Source: an uncultured Eubacteriales bacterium (GTDB lineage: Bacteria > Bacillota > Clostridia > Oscillospirales > CAG-272). Taken from it: a DNA stretch of 64,000 bases. The position numbers were made by a program, and so were the translations under genes. The stretch is taken from assembly GCA_958352145.1 (NCBI GenBank), contig CATWNM010000002.1, positions 85,113 to 149,112 on the forward strand, given 5' to 3'. Positions 25,101-32,681 of this stretch are shown here, one piece after another. Numbering within the stretch: position 1 is the stretch's first letter; every line of letters begins with the position of its first letter. The notes under the pieces were generated by a model, which saw nothing but the letters and a program-made list of their open reading frames with translations, was not told where the DNA came from and did not search any database.

Positions 25101-25713
25101 CATTGGATTTGGCGGCCTCGACCACGTGATCGCGTCGGGCGAGAACGTCAACATCATGGTCTTTGACACGGAGGTCTATTCCAATACCGGCGGTCAGGCA
25201 TCCAAGGCGTCCAACATCGGCCAGGTCGCGCAGTTTGCTGCAGCGGGCAAGGCGATCGGCAAGAAGAACCTTGCGGAGATCGCAATGTCCTACGGCTACG
25301 TATACGTTGCACAGATCGCGATGGGCGCGGACATGAACCAGACGCTGAAAGCGTTCACCGAGGCGGAAGCGTACAACGGTCCGTCTCTGATTATCGGTTA
25401 TGCGCCCTGTGAGATGCACGGCATCAAGGGCACGATGGCAAACTGCCAGCTTGAGATGAAGCGCGCGGTCGAGGCGGGTTATTGGCAGATGTTCCGCTAT
25501 AATCCGATGCTGAAAGCCGAGGGCAAGAATCCGCTGATCGTAGACTCCAAGGCGCCGACTGCGTCTTACCGTGACTTTATCACGAGCGAGACCCGTTACA
25601 GCCGTCTAGCGCAGCAGTTCCCCGAGAGAGCCGAAGTGCTCTTTGCAAAAGCGGAGGAGGCTGCAAAAGCCAAGTACGAGCGGCTTCTCAAATATGGCGA
25701 GATGTTCAATTGA
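22135..25713 (+). CDS. nifJ: Pyruvate:ferredoxin (flavodoxin) oxidoreductase
   Basis: 1192 residues, the single-chain form. It oxidises pyruvate to acetyl-CoA and CO2 and reduces ferredoxin, the central anaerobic step. In order: pyrophosphate/pyrimidine-side thiamine domain (FTEVAGIYPITPSSPMAD), transketolase-like and gamma domains, two 4Fe-4S motifs (C697-x2-C700-x2-C703-x3-C707 and C752-x2-C755-x2-C758-x3-C762), proximal-cluster cysteines C828 and C831, and the thiamine-diphosphate motif GGDGWAYDIGFGGLDHV near residue 982 with NTGGQASKAS after it. Monocistronic, with its own promoter and terminator. Presence implies a strict anaerobe. Confidence 0.98.
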   Translation: MARKKLSMDGNTAAAHVSYAFTEVAGIYPITPSSPMADSVDQWSAQGLKNIFGTTVKVMEMQSEAGAAGTVHGSLAAGALTTTYTASQGLLLMIPNMYKIAGELLPCVFHVSARCVASHALNIFGDHSDVYACRQTGFAMLAETNPQEVMDLGAVAHLATIKGRVPFLNFFDGFRTSHEIQKIEVWDFDDLKEMTDMDAVEAFRARSLNPEHPVLRGSAENGDIFFQHREACNQYYDALPAIVEEYMDKVNAKIGTDYKLFNYYGAPDADRVIVAMGSICDVCEEVIDYLTAKGEKVGLVKVRLYRPFCADRLAAALPKTVKKIAVLDRTKEPGSLGEPLYLDVVAALDKENVKAEVVGGRYGLGSKDTTPASVFAVYENLAAAQPKANFTIGIVDDVTGLSLEEKPAPDTSAAGTISCKFWGLGGDGTVGANKNSIKIIGDHTDKFIQAYFQYDSKKTGGVTISHLRFGDKPIKSPYYITKANFVACHNSSYILKGYKIVEDVMPGGTFMLDCQWTPEQLDEHLPASVKSYIANNNIKFYIIDATTIASKEIGNAKVKNTVLQSAFFALANILPKDEAVEYMKKMAYKSYIKKGQAMVDLNYKAIDAGANAMTEVKVPEAWKTVEIKAYESAAAGERPELVKFVKNVVEPVSKMDGDALPVSAFVDYVDGTFPQGAAAYEKRGVAVNVPVWHPENCIQCNSCAFVCPHAAIRPFAMTAEEAAAAPAATKFTAKPVVKTDYKFTMAISPMDCMGCTLCVKACPVTAKALKDGAPEKAAIEMTSQASQLDQQAPFDYAVAHVSEKKELINKTIKGSQFKQPLLEFSGSCAGCAETSYARLITQLFGERMYISNATGCSSIWGGSAPATPYTVNRETGRGPAWANSLFEDNAEHGLGMALGQKAIRERLMSKLEEMAAAEQTPDETKALIEKYFETKDDGEANQAATAALIPALEAAAAAGCPTAPEILREKNYLSKKSVWIFGGDGWAYDIGFGGLDHVIASGENVNIMVFDTEVYSNTGGQASKASNIGQVAQFAAAGKAIGKKNLAEIAMSYGYVYVAQIAMGADMNQTLKAFTEAEAYNGPSLIIGYAPCEMHGIKGTMANCQLEMKRAVEAGYWQMFRYNPMLKAEGKNPLIVDSKAPTASYRDFITSETRYSRLAQQFPERAEVLFAKAEEAAKAKYERLLKYGEMFN

Positions 25714-25736
25714 CATTTTGCTGACCGTATAACTTA

Positions 25737-25781
25737 AAAAACGTCCGCAGCGGCCGGAAATTCCGGCGCTGCGGACGTTTT
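25737..25781. terminator. Terminator after nifJ
   Basis: AAAACGTCCGCAGCG and CGCTGCGGACGTTTT enclose a smaller CCGG-AAATT-CCGG stem. Symmetric and strong. Confidence 0.93.
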
Positions 25782-25867
25782 ATCATGGAAAAGGTTTTTT
25801 CCAAAGCGTTAAAGACCGCCGCGGTGAAACCGTATGGAGCGCGCGGCGCGCTTCACCTTGGCAAAGC

Positions 25868-25930
25868 GCACGTTGCAGATCCAAAAAAACGAGTGCGCTG
25901 CGCTTTATTGTTGTGAACCCTGCAACGTGC
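25868..25930. repeat. Inverted repeat downstream of the phosphopantetheinyl transferase
   Basis: GCACGTTGCAG (25868-25878) and CTGCAACGTGC (25920-25930), perfect 11-bp arms around a 41-nt loop that holds a T run on the minus strand. Possibly part of the minus-strand operon's 3' end. Confidence 0.5.
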
Positions 25931-25950
25931 CTGATTGCCGGTTCCGAGCA

Positions 25951-26550
25951 TTATTCTTCATATACGGCGATGGCGTATTCGCCGTCGGATTCCGTATAAA
26001 ACGGCAGTCTGCAGGTGTCCAGTTCAGTGGGGCGCACGATGCCGGTGCCGCGCCATTTGAAAAAGGCTTCTTTTTTCGTCCAGATTTCATAAAACCGGCC
26101 GAGTATTTCGCGACTTTGTTCGGACGGCGGCGTTTCAAAATCCTGCGGCCGCGGGGAAGCGCCGAACAGATAACTTTGTTCGCCCGGCGCAAAGAATCGT
26201 TTGGCTATGCCCAGATTCAGCGGGCGAATCCGCTCGATGTCCGCACCAATTGGCCTATCGGAGGCAGCAAGAATGACAAAGTCCACGCTGTGACTGACGC
26301 TGTAGAAGAGCGGAAGCTCCGCAAAATAGGGCTTGCCGGCCGGCGTGCGCAGAATTTTTGGATCGCTTGCGCCGCACAGTTCTTTGGCCGCGCCTAGCGT
26401 AAGCAAATGCCCCGCGAGGGCGCGCCTTTTATCGCCGAAGTGCGCCATGCCGTCCAGCCTTGCCAAAAGATTCTGCGGCAGGGTCAGCGCAAGGCAGGCG
26501 TATGTCTCTCTGTCCATCTCAGAGACATCATAGCGGTAAAGTTTCAGCAT
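25951..26550 (-). CDS. 4'-phosphopantetheinyl transferase, Sfp type
   Basis: 199 residues from ATG 26550, with GAGGA upstream; a longer in-frame start would overlap the previous gene far more. It transfers phosphopantetheine from CoA to a carrier-protein serine. Signatures are KPYF and FYSVSHS, the Mg-binding GADIERI and the WTKKEAFFKW segment. The Sfp type usually serves secondary-metabolite carriers rather than fatty-acid ACP. No polyketide or nonribosomal peptide genes lie nearby; the carrier protein at 12257-12520 is the only candidate partner in the window (inference). Overlaps the end of the beta-lactamase-like gene by 23 nt, so they are co-transcribed. Confidence 0.9.
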   Translation of the reverse strand: MLKLYRYDVSEMDRETYACLALTLPQNLLARLDGMAHFGDKRRALAGHLLTLGAAKELCGASDPKILRTPAGKPYFAELPLFYSVSHSVDFVILAASDRPIGADIERIRPLNLGIAKRFFAPGEQSYLFGASPRPQDFETPPSEQSREILGRFYEIWTKKEAFFKWRGTGIVRPTELDTCRLPFYTESDGEYAIAVYEE

Positions 26551-28096
26551 CCGTTTGTTCCTCTTTCGCGGCGTTCTCGTATTTTTTATCGTGGATGCGC
26601 TTGACAAGGCCTCCGACCTCATAGATGAATTCGGTGTTTGCGCGTTTTACATGCCCTTCGTCCAGATTGGACATGAAAATTACGATGTATGGATGTTCCT
26701 CGTTCAGTACGACCGCGCCGTCGCAGTAGGAACCGACGTCCCAGCCGTATTTGTGTGCGACCTTTTCGGGTTTCAGCGCATTTTTCAGCATGACGGTCTG
26801 TGTGGAGCGGCACATCAGGCCGCACAGCCGCGCGCCGTTTTCCCCGCCGGACGTGAGATAGGCATGCAGCGTCTCAAAAAATTGACCGTACTGCTCAACC
26901 GGCGTGCGCCACCAGTCTCGGTAGACGGACGGCAGTCCGGCTGCTTCCATAGCGCTGGTGAACAACCGGTAACCGTACAGTCCCTGCAGCATGCCGTAGG
27001 CGGTATTGTCGCTGGATACGACCGTGCGCTCAATCAGTTCCCAGACGGAAAACGAAGTGCCGTCCGGTACCGAGGCAAAATTGCCCGAACCGGTCCGATA
27101 CATTTTTGCAGCGTCGTATACCACCGTCTGGTCAAGATTTGCCCTGCCTTCGTCGGCGGCGGAGAGCAGCGCGTAGACATAGACGATTTTAATCATGGAC
27201 GCCGCGTACTGGATTTTGTCTGGGTTGAAAACCAGCGTTTCTCCGTCGGTCAGGTCTTTGTAATATAGGGAGACCGACCCCTTTGCGTCCATATAGCGCG
27301 CCGGAATATCCGTGTCTGCCTCAATTTTAGCAGATGTTGTATTTTTCACTGCGGACTGTGCGGCCTCGGTTTCGGCGGAAGCCGTATCTTTGGCCGTGGA
27401 TTGCGCGGCTTCGGTTTCAGCAGACGTCGTATCTTCTGCTGTAGGCTGTGCGGCCTCGGTTTCGGCGGAAGCTGTATCTTCGGCCGTGGATTGCGCGGCT
27501 TCGGTTTCGGCGGAAGCTGTATTTTCCGCGGTCGTTTGTCCCGTCGTGCTTTCTATTGGTATCGCGTCGTTTGCCGTGGTTTCTTCCTTTGTGGTTTCTG
27601 CCGCCGCGGCGGTTTGCACGGCTGGCGCTTGCGGCGTGGAAGCTTTTACGGGCGCTTGGATCAAAATTCGGACGGTCGGAACTTCCTCAAGCAGCAGCCA
27701 GGCCAGCCGGTACTCGTCGCTGTCGGACGGATAGAGCAGAAAATTTTCGATCCGGCGCACCGGCGGTTCTTCTTCCACAATGAGGGGAAAAGAACCTGAT
27801 TCGGACGTATGTGCGTCCATCGAAGATACGGGTGGCGAGTCGCTGTGCTGTGAGGAGACGTCCGGCCCCGTATCGCCGTGCTCGGAAGAAAGCGGGGAAG
27901 ACTCAGTCTGCCCAGATACTGAAATGGTCACGCTGACGTCGAGAGACGACGTTTCTTCGGGACGCTGCTGTTTGCGGGCCATTCTTGCGGTAACCATGCA
28001 TAAAAGCGCCACGGCAACAATTACAGTGGCGCAGAGGATGACCAACGAGGCGGAGTTTTTCGTATGCTTTTTCGATTTATATTGTCGTTTCTGCAT
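26528..28096 (-). CDS. Membrane-anchored beta-lactamase-like serine hydrolase with repeat linker
   Basis: 522 residues. N-terminal basic stretch and one membrane helix (about 17-36), then a Ser/Thr/Glu-rich disordered region with five 15-residue repeats (residues 189-263), then a class A beta-lactamase/PBP-like domain. Active-site motifs: S300-M-I-K303, SDN at 362-364, and K449-Y-G in place of the usual KTG. The altered third motif makes a true beta-lactamase less sure; a peptidoglycan-related hydrolase or inactive relative is possible. Overlaps the fumarase alpha gene by 20 nt and the phosphopantetheinyl transferase gene by 23 nt. Confidence 0.82.
   Translation of the reverse strand: MQKRQYKSKKHTKNSASLVILCATVIVAVALLCMVTARMARKQQRPEETSSLDVSVTISVSGQTESSPLSSEHGDTGPDVSSQHSDSPPVSSMDAHTSESGSFPLIVEEEPPVRRIENFLLYPSDSDEYRLAWLLLEEVPTVRILIQAPVKASTPQAPAVQTAAAAETTKEETTANDAIPIESTTGQTTAENTASAETEAAQSTAEDTASAETEAAQPTAEDTTSAETEAAQSTAKDTASAETEAAQSAVKNTTSAKIEADTDIPARYMDAKGSVSLYYKDLTDGETLVFNPDKIQYAASMIKIVYVYALLSAADEGRANLDQTVVYDAAKMYRTGSGNFASVPDGTSFSVWELIERTVVSSDNTAYGMLQGLYGYRLFTSAMEAAGLPSVYRDWWRTPVEQYGQFFETLHAYLTSGGENGARLCGLMCRSTQTVMLKNALKPEKVAHKYGWDVGSYCDGAVVLNEEHPYIVIFMSNLDEGHVKRANTEFIYEVGGLVKRIHDKKYENAAKEEQTDAETLPL
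27308..27532 (-). repeat. In-gene tandem repeat, five 45-bp units
   Basis: Encodes TAENTASAETEAAQS and four variants (TAEDTASAETEAAQP, TAEDTTSAETEAAQS, TAKDTASAETEAAQS, and a diverged last unit). Copy number is likely to vary between strains. Confidence 0.9.
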
Positions 28097-28949
28097 GTCT
28101 TGTCACGTGGCAATTGATGTTGACCGCCACAGGCAGGCCGGCAATGTGGGTTGGGCAAGCCGCGACCTTTACGGAAAGCGCCGTGGTATCGCCCGAAAAG
28201 CCCTGCGGGCCAATGTTGGTTTGATTGATCTCGCGCAGCAGGCGCGCTTCCAGCGCACGATAGCGCGGGTCACTGTTTTCGGCGTCGAGCGGACGGCAGA
28301 AGCATTCCTTGGCCATCGCGGCGCACCGCTCAAAATCGCCTCCGATGCCTACGCCCACCGTGATCGGAGGGCAGGGATTAGCACCTGCTTGAATCACCGT
28401 GTCCACGACAAAACGGACGACGTCGTCCTCCGTGGCCGCGGGCGTCAGCATTTTCAGCGCGCTCATATTTTCGCTGCCAAAGCCTTTGGGCAGCGCTACG
28501 ATCCGCAGACGGTCTCCCGGCACCGGGCGGATATGTATGATCGCAGGGGTATTGTCGTTGGTATTGGCGCGGTCATACAGGGGATCGCGCACCACAGACA
28601 GCCGCAGGCCGCCGTCCACATAAGCGCGCCGTACGCCTGCGTTGACCGCGTCCGGAATGCTGCCCGCGACATGCACCGCGTCACCGACGTATAAAAACAC
28701 CACGGCAAGTCCGGTGTCCTGACAGATCGGAACGTCGATCTTTTTCGCCGCGTCTACGTTGTCGAGGAGGCGGCGGAGCACGCTTTTTGCAAGCGGGCTG
28801 CGTTCGGTATCCGCGGCGTGCCGGATGCAGCCAGTTACATCTTTCGTCAGCGCGTAATTGGCCTGTACAAAAAGACGGGCGACCGCGTCTTCAACCGCCG
28901 CAGGGTCAATGATGCGAACTTTTTGTCCGTTTGAAAGAATCGTTTCCAT
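28077..28949 (-). CDS. Fumarate hydratase class I, alpha subunit
   Basis: 290 residues, the size of the N-terminal (alpha) chain of two-subunit class I fumarases and tartrate dehydratases, which use a 4Fe-4S cluster to hydrate fumarate to malate. Cluster cysteines are C76 (PICQDTG), C193 (NPCPP) and C280 (INCHVTRHA), at family-like spacing. GFGSENMSALKML and GIGGDFERCA are also typical. The beta subunit, usually the next gene, is not seen here: downstream is a beta-lactamase-like gene and upstream the divIC gene. The beta chain is probably elsewhere in the genome. Tartrate dehydratase is the alternative. Confidence 0.9.
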   Translation of the reverse strand: METILSNGQKVRIIDPAAVEDAVARLFVQANYALTKDVTGCIRHAADTERSPLAKSVLRRLLDNVDAAKKIDVPICQDTGLAVVFLYVGDAVHVAGSIPDAVNAGVRRAYVDGGLRLSVVRDPLYDRANTNDNTPAIIHIRPVPGDRLRIVALPKGFGSENMSALKMLTPAATEDDVVRFVVDTVIQAGANPCPPITVGVGIGGDFERCAAMAKECFCRPLDAENSDPRYRALEARLLREINQTNIGPQGFSGDTTALSVKVAACPTHIAGLPVAVNINCHVTRHAETTI

Positions 28950-28951
28950 GT

Positions 28952-29242
28952 TTACTCGTCCAAATCGCTGAAATAGATGATCTCGCCCGGCATGCAGTAT
29001 CCGAGCGAACGGCGCGCCACCCGGCGGACGTACGCCTCGTCAAAGGGGGCGGCCAGTTCTTCTTTCAGGCGATCATTTTCTTCTTTTGCGGCCAGCACCT
29101 GCCGCTGCAGCGTCTCGGTTTGCTTTTGCATCTCGTTGTAGCGCATGCTGAGCGAACCGATCAGCACGAAACCGAGAATCAAAAGCACGACGAGGACAAT
29201 CCGCATAACGGCCGGCGTCGCGCGCATTTTTCCGGTATTCAA
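28952..29242 (-). CDS. divIC: Septum formation initiator, DivIC/FtsL-like
   Basis: 96 residues: short cytoplasmic start, one membrane helix (about 14-34), a coiled coil (MQKQTETLQRQVLAAKEENDRLKEEL) and a C-terminal segment with RRSLGYCMPGEIIYF, the usual DivIC architecture. It works in the FtsB/L/Q complex at the division site. It sits just after yabQ (no gap), matching the conserved Firmicute order yabP-yabQ-divIC. Confidence 0.9.
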   Translation of the reverse strand: MNTGKMRATPAVMRIVLVVLLILGFVLIGSLSMRYNEMQKQTETLQRQVLAAKEENDRLKEELAAPFDEAYVRRVARRSLGYCMPGEIIYFSDLDE

Positions 29243-29956
29243 TTATCTATTCCTCTCGTTTACCTGATTCCGGCATATGCTGCCGCAGTGTTTCATGCGC
29301 GCGCGGCGGGCTCGCCGCGCGCGTTCCAATTTATGTTCATTATACCGCATTTTTATACGGCTGACAAGAGGCTGCGCAATTTTTCGGAAAAATTGTCCCA
29401 GCCGGGAAAACAGCCGGCGAAAAGGCGTAAGCAAAAAGCGCAGCGCGCGTCCGACCCAGCGAAAAATCGCGCGGATCGCCGTTTTGATTAAATTCGAGAG
29501 CCATTCGCAAATGCCTATGAACAGCCTGCCTATGGTGTTGTAATATACCAAAAAGCCGAGAAACGCGCCGAGAAGCGGAAATCCGCGGACGCGGCCGTCC
29601 CCGGTCAGAAAGAAAAAGACACACATCAGCACAGCACAAATGGCAAAAAACAAAAAATCGGTCAGCGCGACAAACAGATATTGAAAAGGCGCGCCGTGCC
29701 GCCGCGTGTTCTTGTGTTTTTTTTCCTTTTCGTTCGGCGCCGCGTCCGCTTTTGCCGCGCGCCTCGCTTTGTCTTTTGCCGTCTGCCTGCGCGCACGCGC
29801 GTCTTTGCCGGGGCCGGCAGCCGTAAAAGGGTTGGATACGCGCACGGAAAAAACGACCCGGACGAATCGGATTCCGTCGTACAGGACGCCAAACAGAACG
29901 CCGAGCAGCAGCGACAGCAAAAAAGCCGCCGCCTGCATCTTCATCGAAACTTCCAT
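29243..29956 (-). CDS. yabQ: Sporulation membrane protein YabQ
   Basis: 237 residues. Membrane helices at about 8-28 (FLLSLLLGVLFGVLYDGIRF, the YabQ hallmark), 95-118 and 124-145, with a basic linker between the first two and a basic C-terminal tail. Needed for spore cortex formation in Bacillus. Contiguous with yabP upstream (0-nt gap) and divIC downstream, so a clear operon. The basic linker is longer than in Bacillus subtilis. Confidence 0.9.
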   Translation of the reverse strand: MEVSMKMQAAAFLLSLLLGVLFGVLYDGIRFVRVVFSVRVSNPFTAAGPGKDARARRQTAKDKARRAAKADAAPNEKEKKHKNTRRHGAPFQYLFVALTDFLFFAICAVLMCVFFFLTGDGRVRGFPLLGAFLGFLVYYNTIGRLFIGICEWLSNLIKTAIRAIFRWVGRALRFLLTPFRRLFSRLGQFFRKIAQPLVSRIKMRYNEHKLERARRARRARMKHCGSICRNQVNERNR

Positions 29957-30217
29957 TTATTTCGCCGCGCGGGAGAAGAGTCCCTTTTTGCCGCCGGGCT
30001 TCGCCGCGTAATACACGCCGTCGATTCTGCCTACAAGGACGAAGTCGCCGCTCTCGGAGGACATGCTGACGATCTTCATTCCGCCGCCCTCGATTTCCAC
30101 CTTGCCGAGCCCGGTCTCGACCGATACAAAATCCTCGTCAAAGGTCAGGACTTCGCTGACGCCCGTCATCGTCAGGAACTCGCGGTTTTTGATGGTGATG
30201 TTTCCGCCCGTTTCCAT
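29957..30217 (-). CDS. yabP: Sporulation protein YabP
   Basis: 86 residues with the YabP/YqfC pattern: ITIKNREFLTMTGVSEVL, FDEDFVSVETGLGKVEIEG and MKIVSMSSESGDFVLVGRI. Acts with YabQ in spore coat/cortex assembly. AGGAGG precedes the ATG on the minus strand. First of the yabP-yabQ-divIC run; rqcP lies 59 nt upstream. Confidence 0.92.
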   Translation of the reverse strand: METGGNITIKNREFLTMTGVSEVLTFDEDFVSVETGLGKVEIEGGGMKIVSMSSESGDFVLVGRIDGVYYAAKPGGKKGLFSRAAK

Positions 30218-30276
30218 AGCTGATGCATACCTCCTTTGCCGGTTGCGCTGTTAAAAGGGTATGCGTCAAGGGCGGA

Positions 30277-30516
30277 TTATAGAACCTCGTACATTTCTGC
30301 GGCGTCGGCTTTGCGCACGCCCTCGCGCACGTCCGTGACGCGCACGCGCAGTGTCCGCTCGCCGAAAGAGACTTCGATCACGTCGCCGGTCTGTACGCTG
30401 TAGGAAGCTTTGACGACTCTTCCGTTTACACGGATGTGCCCGCCGTCGCAGGCTTCGTTTGCGACCGTGCGGCGCTTGATGATCCGGGAAGTTTTTAAAT
30501 ATTTATCAATACGCAT
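30277..30516 (-). CDS. rqcP: RNA-binding S4 protein RqcP (YlmH/YabO family)
   Basis: 79 residues, a single S4 domain starting MRIDKYLKTSRIIKRRTVA and containing VNGRVVKASYSVQTGD. In Firmicutes this protein acts in ribosome-associated quality control with RqcH, holding stalled 50S complexes during Ala tailing, and its gene typically precedes yabP as here. About 90 nt upstream is the unrelated nucleotidyltransferase. Confidence 0.92.
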   Translation of the reverse strand: MRIDKYLKTSRIIKRRTVANEACDGGHIRVNGRVVKASYSVQTGDVIEVSFGERTLRVRVTDVREGVRKADAAEMYEVL

Positions 30517-30606
30517 AGGGTTCTCCTGGTTCCATTCAATTTGAAAATATGCCGCGCGCGTTCATATGGAACGGGGGCAAACGCTCTAAGACCGGCTGCA
30601 TCCTCG

Positions 30607-31362
30607 TTATTTTGCGAAGATCTGCGGCAGCATATACCGTGCGAAATCCCGCGCGTCTTCGCAATTTTGGGAAAAATGCGCGCCGCTTTCATAACATTTT
30701 ACGGCTTCTTTTATCACCGGTTCAAATTTTTTCGAAAGCTTTTCCATCCCCCACTGCCCGCCGCCCGCTTTGGAAAGCACAAGGCCGCTGCGGATATAGG
30801 CCAGGACGCGGCATAAGTTGAGAATAAAATACACGGGGTCGTTTTCAATGTCTTTTTCGGCATTTTCGACGTCTTTGCGGATACTGTCCAGATACGCCTT
30901 GCGGGGCACCGGTGAAAACAGGGTGCGCGCGTCTTCTCCGAAAAGTGTGATGCCCGCAGTTTGTACAACGGTAAAGTGCGCGGCGAGATCCGGGTCGGTT
31001 CCGCGCATCGTTTGGCAGTATTTCTCGGGATCGGCGAGAAACGTTTCTCTGTGCATCTTTGAATAGTGCGCTTCATAGGGTGTCGGATAGACGAAGTGGC
31101 GGCAGTGCTCTGCGAGTACCACGCTCATTTCAAAGCCTTTTTCCGGCGCGCGCGCCTCAAGGGAAGCGAGGCATAAAAGAAGTTCCTTCTTCTGCGCGAG
31201 GGTAGGCGGCTGCTCGGTCACGGTCAAAAAGTCTATGTCACTTTGATCTGGGTTGAAACAGCCAAGCGCGATGGAGCCGTGGATATAAATCCCAACCAGG
31301 TTCTCGCGCAGAATTTCCCGGTGAAGCTGCACGATTGTCAAAAGGATTTTTTCCGTTTGCAT
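30607..31362 (-). CDS. Aminoglycoside adenylyltransferase-like nucleotidyltransferase
   Basis: 251 residues. The nucleotidyltransferase motif GSIALGCFNPDQSDIDFL with two metal-binding aspartates lies near residues 29-46. The C-terminal helical half has the DUF4111-type pattern (NLCRVLAYIRSGLVLSKAGGG, WGMEKL) seen in ANT(9)/ANT(3'') enzymes. It may adenylylate spectinomycin or streptomycin, but many members have no tested substrate, so resistance is an inference. It sits between housekeeping genes without mobile-element signs. Confidence 0.85.
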   Translation of the reverse strand: MQTEKILLTIVQLHREILRENLVGIYIHGSIALGCFNPDQSDIDFLTVTEQPPTLAQKKELLLCLASLEARAPEKGFEMSVVLAEHCRHFVYPTPYEAHYSKMHRETFLADPEKYCQTMRGTDPDLAAHFTVVQTAGITLFGEDARTLFSPVPRKAYLDSIRKDVENAEKDIENDPVYFILNLCRVLAYIRSGLVLSKAGGGQWGMEKLSKKFEPVIKEAVKCYESGAHFSQNCEDARDFARYMLPQIFAK

Positions 31363-31400
31363 AAAAGTCCTTTCCAGCGCCTGCAGGTATTATGCAGGTT

Positions 31401-31430
31401 AAAAAACCGGCCCGCAAAACGCGGGCCGGC
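31401..31430 (-). terminator. Terminator after the HU gene
   Basis: CCGGCCCGC and GCGGGCCGG around AAAAC, followed by TTTTTT on the minus strand, 15 bp after the HU stop. Confidence 0.93.
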
Positions 31431-31445
31431 GAGCATACAAGCCGA

Positions 31446-31721
31446 TTACTTGTTAACCGCTTCCTTAAACGCCTTGCCGGCGGAGAAAGCAGGATACTTG
31501 GAAGCTTTGATTTTGATCGCTTCGCCCGTCTTCGGGTTTCTGCCCTCTCTGGCTTTGCGCTTCTTCGTCTCAAATGTGCCAAAGCCGACGAGCTGCACTT
31601 TTACGCCCTGCTGGAGCGCGCCTTCAATCGTGTCGATGGTCGCCGAAACGGCCGCCTCTGCATCCTTCTTTTTCAGACCGGTTTTTCTTGCTACCGCTTC
31701 AATCAAATCCGCCTTGTTCAT
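31446..31721 (-). CDS. hup: DNA-binding protein HU
   Basis: 91 residues from ATG 31721, with AAGGAA upstream on the minus strand. A typical [22 protein letters not shown] helices, [23 protein letters not shown] arm, and a C-terminal [13 protein letters not shown]. Nucleoid protein that bends DNA. It follows mazG by 134 bp, the mazG-hup order being common in Clostridia, and ends in its own terminator. Confidence 0.97.
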   Translation of the reverse strand: MNKADLIEAVARKTGLKKKDAEAAVSATIDTIEGALQQGVKVQLVGFGTFETKKRKAREGRNPKTGEAIKIKASKYPAFSAGKAFKEAVNK

Positions 31722-31855
31722 GTTCCTGTTTCCTTTCAAAAATGTAAAAATAAGTGTTTGTCTCATTTCTATGTGATTAACCAATGCATATTTTACCATG
31801 CTCTATTGCGGATTTCAAGCATTTTTTCAAAAAAGTCTTGATTTTATGCGGTTTT

Positions 31856-32671
31856 TTAGCTACTTTTACTATTTTTGTGCAACTTGACTACATCCCATAG
31901 CGCGTTTTGCTCCTCCGCCGGCATCTCCGACAAGGATTTTCCCGATGCAAGCGCCGTTTCCTCGACCAAAGCAAAGCGCGCGATAAATTTATCGGTCGCT
32001 TTTCCGAGCGCGCGTTCGGCGTCTACGCCGTATTTCCGCGCGGTATTGACGGCGGCGAATAAAAGATCGCCTATTTCTTCAAAGCGCGCTTCCTCTCCGG
32101 CGGCTGTGCGCACCTCAGCAAGCTCCTCTGTAATCTTTTGCTCCGCCGCTGCGGCGTCCGGAAAATCAAATCCGGCCTTCGCGGCTTTTCTGCCGACTTT
32201 CTGCGCGCGCATCAGCGCCGGCAGCTGCCGCGGCACCGAACGCAATGACGCGGTCACGGTATCCCGGTGCTTTTCTTTTGCCTTAAGCGCCTCCCAGTTG
32301 TCGAGGACTTTTTCCGCCGTATCTGCGTGAACCTCGCCGAAAATATGCGGGTGCCGGTAGATCAGTTTTTTGACGATCCCGTCCGAGACGTCGTCGATAT
32401 CGAAGCTTCCGGCCTCCTTTTCCATTTGCGCATGGAACACCACCTGCAAAAGGACGTCGCCCAGTTCCTCGCACAGCAGTTTTTTGTCCTGATTGTCGAT
32501 GGCCTCGACCACCTCGTAGGTTTCTTCGATGAAATTCTGGCGGATGCTCTCGTGCGTCTGCTCGCGGTCCCACGGGCAGCCGTTATCGCCGCGAAGAAGC
32601 GCCATTACGGCGCAGAGATCGCCAAAACTATACCGGTCTTTTTTCAAAAGTTCCTGAATTTTTTCGTTCAT
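31856..32671 (-). CDS. mazG: Nucleoside triphosphate pyrophosphohydrolase MazG
   Basis: 271 residues with two MazG domains: GDNGCPWDREQTHESIRQNF with EETYEVVEAI and EELGDVLLQVVFHA in the first, and a shorter second with EELAEVR and EEIGDLLFAAVN. Hydrolyses NTPs to NMPs and pyrophosphate, house-cleaning or modulating stress nucleotides. The 10-nt gap to the upstream flippase gene suggests co-transcription. The relevant EExxE/ExxD motifs are intact. Confidence 0.95.
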   Translation of the reverse strand: MNEKIQELLKKDRYSFGDLCAVMALLRGDNGCPWDREQTHESIRQNFIEETYEVVEAIDNQDKKLLCEELGDVLLQVVFHAQMEKEAGSFDIDDVSDGIVKKLIYRHPHIFGEVHADTAEKVLDNWEALKAKEKHRDTVTASLRSVPRQLPALMRAQKVGRKAAKAGFDFPDAAAAEQKITEELAEVRTAAGEEARFEEIGDLLFAAVNTARKYGVDAERALGKATDKFIARFALVEETALASGKSLSEMPAEEQNALWDVVKLHKNSKSS

Positions 32672-32681
32672 AGCCGCTCCT

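Noticed and set aside
23821..25419. A 532-codon minus-strand open frame inside nifJ
   Set aside because: Shadow of nifJ; the composition is Arg/His-rich as expected for antisense frames of GC-rich genes.
25834..26397. Plus-strand frame overlapping the phosphopantetheinyl transferase
   Set aside because: No ribosome site and antisense to a gene with intact family motifs.
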